Assembly (NCBI RefSeq): GCF_016595525.1
Contig: NZ_JAENII010000009.1
Location: 62,001-126,000 of the forward strand
Length of the DNA stretch: 64,000 bases
Reading direction: 5' to 3'
Origin: Haloferula rosea
Lineage (GTDB): Bacteria > Verrucomicrobiota > Verrucomicrobiia > Verrucomicrobiales > Akkermansiaceae
The number at the start of each line of letters is the position of its first letter. The stretch's first letter is position 1. A program made the translations under genes and the position numbers. The notes below the pieces were generated by a model that did not search any database, was not told where the DNA came from, and worked only from the letters and a program-made list of their open reading frames with translations. Positions 26,302-35,598 of this stretch are shown piece by piece.

Positions 26302-27143
26302 TGAGTGCAAGCCACCACGCTGCGGATTCAGAGGCTCTCGGTCAGATCGCCGTGCTTATGACCTGTCACAATCGCAGGGATCAGACGCTTCTGTGTCTCC
26401 GACGGCTGGCAGGCCAGAGGCTTTCTCCGGGCTGCCGCCTCAGTGTGTTCCTCGTGGACGATGGCTCCGACGATGGGACAAGTGAAGCAGTGAGGCTCGA
26501 GTTCCCCGATGCCCGAATCATCGTGGGCAATGGTGCGCTTTATTGGTGCGGGGGCATGCGGCTCGCTTGGAGCATCGCAGCCGAAGAGGATCCGGAGTTC
26601 TACCTCCTGGCAAATGACGACACCTTGCTAGAACCCGATGCAATTTCCATGCTGCTTTGCATGGTGCGCTCGGCGGAGGCCCGCGTTATCGCCGTAGCAG
26701 CGATCCACGATGGCAGGGAAGGCCGACCGACCTATGGAGGGATTCGAATGGGAGAAGGGCTTGTACATCCCACCGGGTCTCCGGAGCGGTGTGACACCTT
26801 CAATGGCAATGCGGTACTTGTTCCCCGAGCTGTATTCAAGGAATTGGGGATGTTGCACAGCACATACACTCATGGCATGGGCGATTTCGATTATGGCTAT
26901 CAAGCTTCCAAGAACGGGGTCGAAGTTTTGCAGAGCCCTGGTTTCCTCGGGTCATGCGACCGGAATCCGATGACGGGCAGCTGGCGCGATCGCAGTCTCG
27001 GTCGCCTCCGGAGGCTGCAAATCCTGTGCAGTCCCAAAGGACTCCCGTTCAGGGAGTGGCTGGTGTTCAACCGTAGAAATTCAGGTTCCAAGTGGCTGTT
27101 GAGGACCCTCAGTCCTTATGTCAAGGTGATCCTGGGGCGATGA
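26301..27143 (+). CDS. Glycosyltransferase family 2
   Basis: This 280-residue GT-A enzyme has VLMTCHNRRDQTLLCLRRL near the N-terminus, VFLVDDGSDDGTSEAV (nucleotide-binding DDGS, about residues 50-64), NGALYWCGGMRLAW and LLANDDTLLEPDAISML with the DD metal-binding motif (about 100-116). The W-x-G-G-M region resembles rhamnosyltransferases and galactofuranosyltransferases of GT2. It is joined to the tandem GT4 gene by a one-base TAATG overlap. The next gene starts within about 35 bases. Confidence 0.9.
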   Translation: MSASHHAADSEALGQIAVLMTCHNRRDQTLLCLRRLAGQRLSPGCRLSVFLVDDGSDDGTSEAVRLEFPDARIIVGNGALYWCGGMRLAWSIAAEEDPEFYLLANDDTLLEPDAISMLLCMVRSAEARVIAVAAIHDGREGRPTYGGIRMGEGLVHPTGSPERCDTFNGNAVLVPRAVFKELGMLHSTYTHGMGDFDYGYQASKNGVEVLQSPGFLGSCDRNPMTGSWRDRSLGRLRRLQILCSPKGLPFREWLVFNRRNSGSKWLLRTLSPYVKVILGR

Positions 27144-27177
27144 GGTGGAGGTTATTGAAAGGAAGGCGTCGGTTCAC

Positions 27178-28206
27178 ATGAGTCTCAAAGAGATCGCCAA
27201 GCAACTCCGGAAGCATACATGGGGTCCTGTTCGGCAGGGGATCCGAAGATCCCGATGGTATCCGCTGACGTTCAGGTCGTATTGGCATCACCGATTGAAA
27301 GGTGGGCGAGCTGTCGGCGGTCATCCCGATAATCACATGGGTGCGGTTCCGAGTCGGGGTGCCGGGATCGGGCACCAAATGGCGAATTGGATCGCAGGCT
27401 ATTGGTGGGCGAAGCAGTTCGGACTTCGCTTTGCCCATTGGAGTTTTACGTCTCCCCGGTGGGAGCGGTTCCTCGGCTTCGGAGAGGATGAAGTTGGGGT
27501 TGAGGCACTGGTATCAGGCAAAGGATACCGGATCGTGAAACTCCCGCCCTTCCGCGAAGCGAACGGGGAGGATCTTGACCTCATCCGAAGGATCATTTCG
27601 TCCTACAGCGATGGGAAGGTCGTGTTCCAACTGCATGCGAACCAGCCTTACAAGGATCATATCGGAGTGATGGATGATCTTCGGAGAAAGTTCCACCAGG
27701 CCAAGGCGAGGCAGAATGATCGAGTCCAGTATTCCCCCGACAGTTTCTCCATCGCGGTCCACGTGCGCCGCGGCGACATCGTCCAAGGACAACTCGAGGG
27801 CAACTCCAATCACCAGCTCCGGTGGCAGGACAACGACTACTTCCGCAAGGTGCTGGGAAATGTGCTCGCCAACCTCAAGACCCAGAGGCCGATCGAGATA
27901 TTTCTCTTCTCCCAAGGACAGGCCGAGGACTTTGCCGACTTCTCCGGATTCGAGAACCTTCGCCTCTGCCTCGAGATGTCTGCCGAGGAATCCTTTCTGC
28001 ACATGGTTCACTCGGATCTTCTGATCACGAGCAAAAGTTCGTTTTCGTACAAGCCGGCCCTCATGTCGAAGGGAATCAGGGTGTGTCCGCGGGACTTTTG
28101 GCATGCCTACCCGGAGTCCGATCAATGGATTCTTGCAGAATCGGATGGAAGCATTGCTGAAGGATCGATGGTTTCGGCAGTTCGGTCCGTGGGTGGTCCG
28201 GACTGA
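27178..28206 (+). CDS. Fucosyltransferase-like protein (HxRRGD motif)
   Basis: This 342-residue protein contains GAGIGHQMANWIAGYWWAKQ (about residues 62-81), the glycine-rich start typical of GT11/GT23-like fucosyltransferases, and IAVHVRRGDIV at about 192-202, where H-x-R-R-G-D binds GDP-fucose in the family. A C-terminal MVHSDLLITSKSSFSYKPAL element matches the donor-binding helix. The GTG upstream at 27145 would add 11 residues; ATG 27178 with an upstream GGAAGG is preferred. It would use GDP-fucose, but no fucose-nucleotide synthesis genes are seen in the window, so this must come from elsewhere. Confidence 0.75.
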   Translation: MSLKEIAKQLRKHTWGPVRQGIRRSRWYPLTFRSYWHHRLKGGRAVGGHPDNHMGAVPSRGAGIGHQMANWIAGYWWAKQFGLRFAHWSFTSPRWERFLGFGEDEVGVEALVSGKGYRIVKLPPFREANGEDLDLIRRIISSYSDGKVVFQLHANQPYKDHIGVMDDLRRKFHQAKARQNDRVQYSPDSFSIAVHVRRGDIVQGQLEGNSNHQLRWQDNDYFRKVLGNVLANLKTQRPIEIFLFSQGQAEDFADFSGFENLRLCLEMSAEESFLHMVHSDLLITSKSSFSYKPALMSKGIRVCPRDFWHAYPESDQWILAESDGSIAEGSMVSAVRSVGGPD

Positions 28207-28315
28207 AGTGGTTTTGGAGCGGACGATGAGCGTCACCACAGTTAGCGTCGATGGTTAACGACACTCCAAAGCCCGTCGAAGGCCTCAATCGAGGTTGCAA
28301 GCAACAATAGGCATC

Positions 28316-29803
28316 ATGCTTTTCAACAGCTGGGAGTTCCTGATTCTGCTGGGGCTGGTCCTCGCCCTCTACTACGTTCCCGTAGGTTGGAGGGCTCGGC
28401 GGGTCTGGCAGGTGTCCGTCCTACTTGCAGGAAGCGCTGTCTTCTATGCTTGGGAGAACCCGCGTTTGCTTGCGTTGCTCGGGTTCTCCTGCCTGCTGAA
28501 CGCGCTTGCGGTGGAGCGCATCCTGTCGTGGAAGGCCGTCGGTTCCGCTGGACAGTGCCGGGCGAAGCGTTGGCTCTTCGCCACCGTGATGCTGAATCTT
28601 GGCCTGCTAGCTGCCTTCAAGTATGCCGGATTCCTCGTTTCCTCGCTGCCGGACGGACTCGTCTCGGACGGGGTGGTCGATTGGCTCTCGGACATCCCGC
28701 TTCCGGTCGGGATCTCTTTTTACACGTTCCAGGGAATCAGCTTGGTGGTGGACGTGTGGAGGGGCGACGTAAGCGACACGACGGCCGAGCACCTCGGGAG
28801 ACGTGGATCGGGGAGAATCGGAGCGGTTCGGGACGCCAGTTTCTACATTTCCTTTTTTCCCCAGCTCGTCGCGGGTCCCATCGTCAAGGCCCACGAGTTC
28901 GTCGATCAGATCGGGGCGAAGTGCTTCGGCGACGTCGACTGGCGGACGGTGCGTCGATGTCTCATCTTGGGCTACTTCCTCAAGATCTTCGTTGCCGACA
29001 ACCTCGCGGAACATACCGTTCGGTTGTCGTCGCTGGGGCTTTCACTCGAGCGGTTCGGACCGATTGTGCTGTTGAGTTTGCTGTATGGCTACTCACTCCA
29101 GATCTTTGCGGATTTCGCGGGCTATTCGTTGATCGCGATCGGTCTTGGTGCCATGTTCGGTTATCGACTGCCCGAGAACTTTCGGTTTCCCTATCTCTCG
29201 ACGAGCATCACAGAGTTTTGGCGGCGTTGGCACATGTCTTTGTCATCATGGCTCCGCGATTATCTTTACATTCCCTTGGGCGGAAACCGGAAGGGTTCGG
29301 GGCGAACCTATTTCAACCTGTTTCTCGTGATGTTTCTCGGTGGGATCTGGCACGGGGCAGCGTGGAAGTTTGCGTTGTGGGGAACCTTGCACGGCGTCTG
29401 CCTCGCCATTGAACGCGCCTGGCTGCGCCGTGCGGGACGGACCGGAACGTCGACGACCCAAGCCCGGGTGATTCCCAAGGTGTTTGGCTGGGCGGTAACC
29501 TTCAACGTCGTCACTTTCCTGTGGCTGACCTTCATGATGCCCGACATGGCAAGTATCTTCGCCTTCTTCAAGGGAGTGGGATCCGGCAATATGGGCTTTT
29601 CGGGGCCTCCGCCTTTTTCCCTTATCTTCTACGGAAGCTGGGTAGTCGCCTATCACGCGTGGGGTTGGCTCGACGAGCACAAGCCGATGGTCGCTGCCCG
29701 ATTCAAGAGCCCTGCCTTCGAGGGCGGCATCCACGCGCTAATGCTCTTTCTCATCGTTACGAACCCTGGTGCGCCCCGCGGTTTCATCTACTTTCAATTC
29801 TGA
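28316..29803 (+). CDS. MBOAT O-acyltransferase (AlgI-like)
   Basis: This 495-residue polytopic protein starts with the family hallmark MLFNSWEFLILL, continues with GISFYTFQGISLVVDVWRG, FWRRWHMSLSSWLRDYLYIPLGGNR, and LGGIWHGAAWKFALWGTLHG, where His346 is the conserved catalytic histidine of membrane-bound O-acyltransferases. It would deliver acetyl groups across the inner membrane to the growing polysaccharide. An SGNH-like protein follows three bases after its stop, forming the usual MBOAT/SGNH pair (compare AlgI with AlgJ/AlgX). The upstream GTG-type extension to 28295 is rejected in favour of the canonical start. Confidence 0.94.
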   Translation: MLFNSWEFLILLGLVLALYYVPVGWRARRVWQVSVLLAGSAVFYAWENPRLLALLGFSCLLNALAVERILSWKAVGSAGQCRAKRWLFATVMLNLGLLAAFKYAGFLVSSLPDGLVSDGVVDWLSDIPLPVGISFYTFQGISLVVDVWRGDVSDTTAEHLGRRGSGRIGAVRDASFYISFFPQLVAGPIVKAHEFVDQIGAKCFGDVDWRTVRRCLILGYFLKIFVADNLAEHTVRLSSLGLSLERFGPIVLLSLLYGYSLQIFADFAGYSLIAIGLGAMFGYRLPENFRFPYLSTSITEFWRRWHMSLSSWLRDYLYIPLGGNRKGSGRTYFNLFLVMFLGGIWHGAAWKFALWGTLHGVCLAIERAWLRRAGRTGTSTTQARVIPKVFGWAVTFNVVTFLWLTFMMPDMASIFAFFKGVGSGNMGFSGPPPFSLIFYGSWVVAYHAWGWLDEHKPMVAARFKSPAFEGGIHALMLFLIVTNPGAPRGFIYFQF

Positions 29804-29806
29804 GCC

Positions 29807-30655
29807 ATGCGATATCTCGCGAGCTTGCTGTTCACAGCGGCAATCCTGTTCTCGATCCAGGGCTACGCGCTCTGGCGTGCGGATGGACGGCCCGGTAAGA
29901 ACGAGTCGAACTTTTTTTCCTCGATTGGCCGGATTCAGGCTGGAATCAAGATCGAACCTCGAGTCATGCTGCTGGGATCTTCGCTGACCGGCAGGCTGCC
30001 GGATGAGAGCAACGGGTTTGAGGGGGTGGCGAATCTCGGTTGCGATGGAGGCAGTGCGGCCGATGCCCTACGGGCGATCGATCGTGGTCGACTGCCCGGT
30101 GCTCCGCTTCTGATCGTCGAAGGCAACACGCTCTACAAATCTGCGGGAGCGCCTCCATCCGAAGTTGCCAAGGCGCTCGATGGCGTCTGGTTTTCAATGG
30201 GACGTCGTTTCCCGCTCCTGAGTGCAGCGGCCCGACCCTCAGCCTTCTTCTACAGTGCGCTACTCGAGAGCCGGGTCGGAGCTTTTGACACCACAGAGAG
30301 CATGCCTCTACCAGTCGTCAGCTCCCCTGTTGTGCCTGTTTCGTCCGCAGACCTAGATCCGGACGAAGTCGAACTCGTGCTTGAGCTGGTTGATGTGATA
30401 TCGCGCCTGAAAGTTAGGGGGATGGTTGTGGAAATTGTGATCCTTCCGCCAGGTGCACCGGAAGGAGCGCCTAATGTCGAGGTGCCGAGAGCCCTCGCCC
30501 GAACCGCTGATGTGCGATTCTGGGATCTTTCGAGAGGCTTGCCCGAGGGTGCCGTCAAACTAACCGATGGTGTGCACATGGACCGCGAAAGTGCGACCGC
30601 CACGCTCCGCTGCCTGCTTGCCGAGTTTGAAAGCAGTCCGGGGCAGGCGCGATGA
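29807..30655 (+). CDS. Membrane-anchored SGNH-like acetyltransferase partner
   Basis: This 282-residue protein has an N-terminal membrane anchor (residues 3-22) and an SGNH-type core. Block I is VMLLGSSLTG, with Ser59 as candidate nucleophile; IVEGNTLYKS is a block III-like element and LTDGVHMDRES holds the block V Asp254-x-x-His257 pair. With the MBOAT gene three bases upstream, it is the likely periplasmic partner that receives the acetyl group and places it on the polymer, as AlgJ/AlgX do for alginate. At this length it is smaller than AlgX (about 470) and has no carbohydrate-binding domain. Confidence 0.8.
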   Translation: MRYLASLLFTAAILFSIQGYALWRADGRPGKNESNFFSSIGRIQAGIKIEPRVMLLGSSLTGRLPDESNGFEGVANLGCDGGSAADALRAIDRGRLPGAPLLIVEGNTLYKSAGAPPSEVAKALDGVWFSMGRRFPLLSAAARPSAFFYSALLESRVGAFDTTESMPLPVVSSPVVPVSSADLDPDEVELVLELVDVISRLKVRGMVVEIVILPPGAPEGAPNVEVPRALARTADVRFWDLSRGLPEGAVKLTDGVHMDRESATATLRCLLAEFESSPGQAR

Positions 30656-30679
30656 TGTCAGTTCCGGTCCGAATGAGAT

Positions 30680-31471
30680 ATGATGTTCCTGGCCCTTCGA
30701 TCAATTCTCCGTGAGTCAGGTCTAAGGGTTCGCAGGCTCCGCACTGCGATTCGTAGCTGGCCGGTGTATCTGGAGGATAGGCTACGCTTCCGTTCGGGGG
30801 GGCTTGGGCAGGATTTTGCGTGGGGGAAAGAGCTTCCGATTCTCACGGAGAAGGAAGAGGCAAGTGGGGGATTTGGTGCATACTTACTTCAGGATGTGAC
30901 AGTCGCTCGGTGGATCCTTGAAGCTGACCCATCCAAACATGTGGATGTAGGTTCGCGGATCGACGGATTCGTGACTCACTTGGCTGTCTTCCGTGAGGTT
31001 GAGGTCATTGACATTCGGCCAGCTCCCGGTGCGATTCCGGGGGTTCTATTTCATCACCTGGATTTGATGAGTGATTTGCCGGCAGAGTGGCGAGAGACGT
31101 GTGAATCGCTTTCTTGTCTCCATACCATTGAGCACTTCGGACTGGGTCGGTACGGTGACCCCATCGATCCGAAGGGATATCTGAAGGGCCTTGACCGGTT
31201 GAAGGAGATGGTGAAACCGGGCGGAGTGCTTTATCTATCGACTCCTATCGGTCCGCAACGTGTCGAGTTCAATGCTCATCGCGTCTTTGCGGCTGCCACC
31301 TTTCTGGGGTGGTTTGAGGAGGGTTGGGAGGTCGAACGATTCGTGGTGTTGGATGATGACAACCGACTGCTTTCTCCGGCGCTCTGCGATAAGGCCGGGG
31401 TGTCGAACCACTTCGGCTGCCACGCTGGGGTTGGCATTATCGCGGCTCGAAAGCGGGTCTCAGCTCCCTGA
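30680..31471 (+). CDS. DUF268-like putative methyltransferase
   Basis: This 263-residue protein resembles the DUF268 family, which has a SAM-methyltransferase-like fold. Features are SKHVDVGSRIDGFVTHLAVF (about residues 90-109), VEVIDIRPAPG (acidic residue after strand 2), SLSCLHTIEHFGLGRYGDPIDPKGY and KPGGVLYLSTPIGPQRVEFNAHRVF. The characteristic G-L-G-R-Y-G-D-P string is the main reason for the assignment. No catalytic role has been established for the family. It lies 24 bases after the SGNH gene and 10 before another methyltransferase gene. The start is one of two consecutive ATG codons. Confidence 0.7.
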   Translation: MMFLALRSILRESGLRVRRLRTAIRSWPVYLEDRLRFRSGGLGQDFAWGKELPILTEKEEASGGFGAYLLQDVTVARWILEADPSKHVDVGSRIDGFVTHLAVFREVEVIDIRPAPGAIPGVLFHHLDLMSDLPAEWRETCESLSCLHTIEHFGLGRYGDPIDPKGYLKGLDRLKEMVKPGGVLYLSTPIGPQRVEFNAHRVFAAATFLGWFEEGWEVERFVVLDDDNRLLSPALCDKAGVSNHFGCHAGVGIIAARKRVSAP

Positions 31472-31481
31472 GCTACGATCG

Positions 31482-32225
31482 ATGAAAAGCGACGAAGTCG
31501 ACAACTCAGTCGAGACCGATCCATTCTATGCAGAGGATCTGCGGCAGATGGAGAGGGCAGTCAACTACCGCGATTGGCAGTTCCGAATGGTTGAACCTTT
31601 CCTTGGGGGCAGGGTGCTGGAGGTTGGAGGAGGGATCGGGAATTTCACTCCGCAGCTTGCCAGCAATGGCCGCAGTGTGACCAGCTTGGAACCCAATGCA
31701 GGTTGCTTCCGTCAATTGGTCGAGAAGACCCACGACCTGCAGGGAGTCATTCCAATCCGAGGCACGGTGGAGTCGTTGGGGAGTTTGCTGGATTCAGAGG
31801 AGCGCTTTGACACCATCATTCTGATGAACGTGCTCGAACACATCGAGGATGATCGTGCGGTTCTGATGGCTTTGAAAGGCAGGCTTGCTCCCGGTGGTTT
31901 TCTTGTTGTGCTTGTTCCTGCGGGGCCATGGGCATTTGGTCCCACCGACAAGCGATTGGGGCACTATCGCAGATACAGCAAGCGGTACTCTCGCCAACTG
32001 GCGGTCGCCGCCAAGCTAAAGATTGGGTTCATGCGGTATTACAACTTCATCGGAATCTGGGGGTGGTGGTGGAATGCGAAGATGGGAAAGATGGAAGGTC
32101 AGAGCGACACCCAGATTCGGATCTTTGATCGCTGGATCGTCCCCCTTGTTTCCCAGATCGAGCGCTTTATCCGACCGCCGGTGGGGCAGTCCATCCTCAT
32201 CGTCCATCAAGACGCTGCATCATGA
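31482..32225 (+). CDS. SAM-dependent methyltransferase
   Basis: This 247-residue class I methyltransferase has GGRVLEVGGGIGNFTPQLA (SAM motif I, about residues 42-60), VTSLEPNAGCFRQL (acidic strand 2), FDTIILMNVLEHIEDDRAVL (motif II with V-L-E-H) and LAPGGFLVVLVPAGPWAFG. A C-terminal region with RYYNFIGIWGWWWN is a membrane-near amphipathic or hydrophobic stretch. The start at 31482 follows the DUF268 stop; the upstream open frame lies in that gene. Its stop overlaps the ATG of the next GT2 gene by four bases. Confidence 0.85.
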   Translation: MKSDEVDNSVETDPFYAEDLRQMERAVNYRDWQFRMVEPFLGGRVLEVGGGIGNFTPQLASNGRSVTSLEPNAGCFRQLVEKTHDLQGVIPIRGTVESLGSLLDSEERFDTIILMNVLEHIEDDRAVLMALKGRLAPGGFLVVLVPAGPWAFGPTDKRLGHYRRYSKRYSRQLAVAAKLKIGFMRYYNFIGIWGWWWNAKMGKMEGQSDTQIRIFDRWIVPLVSQIERFIRPPVGQSILIVHQDAAS

Positions 32226-33163
32226 AATCCGAAAAACAGGCCATGAGCCAATCCATTGCTGTGGCCATCCCCTGCTATCAGGAGGCACTCACGATTCGGA
32301 AGGTTGTTGAGGACTTCCAACGGGAGCTTCCGGATGCGAGGATCTACGTGTATGACAACAACTGCACGGATGGCACGGCGGAAGCAGCCGCACTCCCGGG
32401 AGTCATCGTTCGTCGTGAGAAACGCCAAGGGAAAGGGTTTGTGGTGGCAACCATGTTCGAGCAACTTGAGGAAGACGTGGTCATCATGGTCGATGGTGAT
32501 GACACCTATGATGCCTCGCATGTGCACAAGTTGCTGGAACCCATCCTGCTTGGAGATGCCGACATGACCGTGGCGTCACGGCTCACGAATCATGGCGATG
32601 GGTCTTTCCGGCCCATGCACCTAGCGGGTAATCGGATGGTCTGCGCCATTATCAACCGGGTGTTCGGGTCCAAGGTGACGGACATCTTCTCCGGCTACCG
32701 GGCGTTCAGCCGGGATTCCATCCGCCACATTCCGATCACGACAAAGGGCTTCGATGTCGAAACCGAGATGACCTTGCAGGCGCTGTATCGTGGACAGGTC
32801 ATCCGCGAGGTTCCCGCACCCTATTCCACGCGGCCTGAAGGCAGCTTCTCCAAACTCAATACCTGGTCGGATGGATCACTCGTTCTTCTGCGATTATTCC
32901 TGATCCTCAAGTCATATAAGCCGCTCACCTTGTTTGGTGCGATGGGGTTGATCATGGCGATTCTGGGTCTTGCCGTGGGCTATCTGCCGACTCATGACTA
33001 CTTCACCAATCCGGGCCACTATGTGGATCACGTTCCCAGCGCGATTCTAGCGGCGGCTCTTATGGTTCTTTCGATGATCTCGCTAAGTGTCGGGCTGATT
33101 CTCAACAGTATCAACCTGCGCCTTCTGGAGCTCGAGCGACTCACCATCCGTCGCAGCAAGTAG
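32222..33163 (+). CDS. Glycosyltransferase family 2 with two C-terminal TM segments (DPM1/GtrB-like)
   Basis: This 313-residue protein has AVAIPCYQEALTIRKVVEDF, IYVYDNNCTDGTAEAA (nucleotide-binding) and VIMVDGDDTYDASHVHKLL with the D-x-D metal site (about residues 88-106). IFSGYRAFSRD and YSTRPEGSFSKLNTWSDG complete the GT2 domain. Two hydrophobic segments follow (about 235-255 and 275-300). The arrangement matches polyprenyl-phosphate sugar synthases, which make an undecaprenyl-linked sugar used outside the cytoplasm by GT-C enzymes. The next gene is a GT-C-like membrane protein, so the two may act in sequence. ATG 32222 overlaps the upstream stop by four bases. Confidence 0.85.
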   Translation: MKSEKQAMSQSIAVAIPCYQEALTIRKVVEDFQRELPDARIYVYDNNCTDGTAEAAALPGVIVRREKRQGKGFVVATMFEQLEEDVVIMVDGDDTYDASHVHKLLEPILLGDADMTVASRLTNHGDGSFRPMHLAGNRMVCAIINRVFGSKVTDIFSGYRAFSRDSIRHIPITTKGFDVETEMTLQALYRGQVIREVPAPYSTRPEGSFSKLNTWSDGSLVLLRLFLILKSYKPLTLFGAMGLIMAILGLAVGYLPTHDYFTNPGHYVDHVPSAILAAALMVLSMISLSVGLILNSINLRLLELERLTIRRSK

Positions 33164-33201
33164 GATGTGGCTTGTAGTCATCCCGCTTTCAAACGCCAAA
33201 C

Positions 33202-35598
33202 ATGATGGAAACCACCAAGACCAAGGGAGGGCACCCTGCACTTCAGACAGGAGTCTGTCTGGCGATCTGTCTGGCGGTCGTGCTTGCCTGGTTCTCGCCT
33301 TGGTGGGCTGGCGGAAAGGTTATGGCTCCGCTCGACCTCGCCAATGAGATGATGCAGCCATGGCGGGGTGACGGTGAACCGGGAGTCGCGAAGAATCATT
33401 TCGTGGCGGACAACATTACGGTACTGTTGGAGTACCGAATTTTCGCCGCAGAGAGCTATAAGAATGAGGGTTGGGTGGGTTGGAGCGACTTGACCTACGG
33501 AGGAACTGCTCTCTACGCCGACACCATGGCATTGTTCGACGACTGGACGATGCAGCTCCATCGATGGTTTGATTTCTGGACGGCGTGGCATCTCGGTCTG
33601 ATGGGGCAGGTGCTGATCGCAGCCTTTGGCATGGTCCTGCTCCTGCGTGGACGGGGCACGAACACCCTTTGGAGTGTTGCCGGGGGGCTCATTTACGCCG
33701 CGAACTCGCAGTTCGTGACCTGGATCAACCACCGTTTCGCGCTGGGTCCGTTTTGTTGGGCTCCGCTCATTATTTGGTCTATCGATCAATATCGTGCCGG
33801 CAAGCGGTGGAGTTGGGGGGTGGTGCCAGTGTTCATCGCATTGGCGTTCCTTGGCGGGACCCTACAACATGTCGCGATCGTAGCGCTCGCGGTGGTTGTC
33901 TGCTGGGGAAGCGAAGCTTGGGAAGGATGGAAGGTGAGTCGTCGCAACTGGGTGAACCAAGTATCCTTGCTGGGGCGTTATGCCGTCTGGGGTCTTTTAG
34001 GTTCGGGGCTTGCCGCACTGATGCTGATCCCATGCACGGATGCACTGATGACGAGCAACGAACTGGGCTTGCACACGGGGCTCCATGGCCATGCCGATGA
34101 CAGCATCTATCCCCAAGGATTGCTCCAACCGCTGTTCAATCTCGCAGCCTATCCCTTCCAAGTCTTCCCCTCGGTACTCGGGCGATGCGACTCAATGGAT
34201 GTGCTCAAGCTCTTCAAGAGTAACCTGTTCTTTGTCGCCTACATTGGGTTTCTACCAACACTGATCGGATTTCTGGCGATCGGCCGGCGGCAGACGGGAA
34301 CCTTGGAGCGTTCACTGATTCTTGTCGGCTTGTTGCTGCCGCTGACCCCAGCGGTACGTTTTCTCTACCAGCGCTTGTTTCTCTTGTTTCTGTTGGGTGC
34401 AACGATGGCCTTCGCAGGCTATATGAGTCGATCGAGCGACGAGGCACGGAGAAGGCTGTGCGTAGTTGCCGCGTGGACGAGTGGAGTGTTGGCAGCGGGA
34501 TGGCTGATTGGGAGTGCGGGGATGGCGTGGTTTGGTGGAGATTTCCTCGCTTCGTTGCAGGACCGTGTGATGGCTATTGGTGGAGATAGCTCGTTCGGTG
34601 GTGCTCATGCCTGGATGGAGATGAGGGTCAGCAATTTCATCGGCGACCTCTTTATCTGGAGTCCGCAGCAGTGGGTCCCGCTGACACTATTGGCATTGGG
34701 ACTTTGGGGACTTGGGTGGACAGCGAGCAAGTCCTTGGGTCGACGGAGGACTGGATCAGTCATGTTGTTTTCGGCAATACTGCTTGAGGTCACCTGCTTT
34801 GCTACGCGGTGGATCACATGGTCTGATCCCGGCGAGTATCCACTGTTTCCCGTAACGCCTGAGGTAGCGGCGCTTCGGGAGCATGTCGATCGTGACGGCA
34901 GGGTGACGGTGCTGATTCATCCCACCGAGCACATGTCTCGGACTCCTTTTCTTCCGAACACACTTTCGCCCTATGGGATCGAGGCGATCACGGGCTATGG
35001 GAGTGTGGTGCCGGATGGCATGATCCTTCCCAATGAAACTCCCGGAGACGCGAAGAAGTTGGGCCGTTTCGGGGTCTCCCATCTCCTCACATGGCCCGGC
35101 AATCCTGACGTTCCCTTGGAATGGCGTGAGGTATGGAGCAGTCCCTCGATGGAACTCTATGCCAATACGTTGGCCTTGCCGCGGTATGTCGCGTTTCGGA
35201 CGGACTCGCAGAAGGACGGTTTTTTGGCGGGGGAAGGCCGCAGTTTCTTGCCAGTGCGTGAGACAAGCGGAAAACAAAACACACGGGAGCTAGAGGTGCC
35301 TGCTGGGTCGAAGTGGGTTCGTATTGCCGAGAATCAAGCGGAGGGCTGGGAATACCGATCCAGCGAGACGTCGTCATGGCGTCCGGTGCTTCGTGCCGAG
35401 GATGCGAGCATGCTGATGGAACTCGAGCCCAAGGTGGCGGGGATGACGGTCCGCATGCGTTACCGTCCTCCTCTTAGATTGCTGGGCCTCAAGATCACGG
35501 GAGGCTCGATCATGCTCATGCTCTTGGGAACCCTTTGGGTGGTTCTCCGTGGGCGAGTAGGAGTGTGCCCGAGTCGACCCATTCCAAGCGTGACATGA
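33202..35598 (+). CDS. Large polytopic membrane protein, YfhO/GT-C-like
   Basis: This 798-residue protein has a first TM (about residues 17-37), a periplasmic loop with APLDLANEMMQPWR and WSDLTYGGTALYAD, then about ten more TM segments to residue 545, a soluble domain of about 190 residues (PEVAALREHVDRDGRVTVLI onwards) and a last TM near the C-terminus. The loop and the LLLRGRGTNTLWSVAGGLIYAANSQFV segment resemble YfhO-type proteins, related to GT-C glycosyltransferases. Following a polyprenyl-phosphate-sugar synthase-like gene, it may transfer a sugar from that donor to the polymer in the periplasm. Its stop overlaps the following start (ATGA). Confidence 0.65.
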   Translation: MMETTKTKGGHPALQTGVCLAICLAVVLAWFSPWWAGGKVMAPLDLANEMMQPWRGDGEPGVAKNHFVADNITVLLEYRIFAAESYKNEGWVGWSDLTYGGTALYADTMALFDDWTMQLHRWFDFWTAWHLGLMGQVLIAAFGMVLLLRGRGTNTLWSVAGGLIYAANSQFVTWINHRFALGPFCWAPLIIWSIDQYRAGKRWSWGVVPVFIALAFLGGTLQHVAIVALAVVVCWGSEAWEGWKVSRRNWVNQVSLLGRYAVWGLLGSGLAALMLIPCTDALMTSNELGLHTGLHGHADDSIYPQGLLQPLFNLAAYPFQVFPSVLGRCDSMDVLKLFKSNLFFVAYIGFLPTLIGFLAIGRRQTGTLERSLILVGLLLPLTPAVRFLYQRLFLLFLLGATMAFAGYMSRSSDEARRRLCVVAAWTSGVLAAGWLIGSAGMAWFGGDFLASLQDRVMAIGGDSSFGGAHAWMEMRVSNFIGDLFIWSPQQWVPLTLLALGLWGLGWTASKSLGRRRTGSVMLFSAILLEVTCFATRWITWSDPGEYPLFPVTPEVAALREHVDRDGRVTVLIHPTEHMSRTPFLPNTLSPYGIEAITGYGSVVPDGMILPNETPGDAKKLGRFGVSHLLTWPGNPDVPLEWREVWSSPSMELYANTLALPRYVAFRTDSQKDGFLAGEGRSFLPVRETSGKQNTRELEVPAGSKWVRIAENQAEGWEYRSSETSSWRPVLRAEDASMLMELEPKVAGMTVRMRYRPPLRLLGLKITGGSIMLMLLGTLWVVLRGRVGVCPSRPIPSVT

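Noticed and set aside
28387-29412. 341-residue + strand frame within the MBOAT gene
   Set aside because: Arg-rich shadow of the MBOAT frame, which carries all family motifs.
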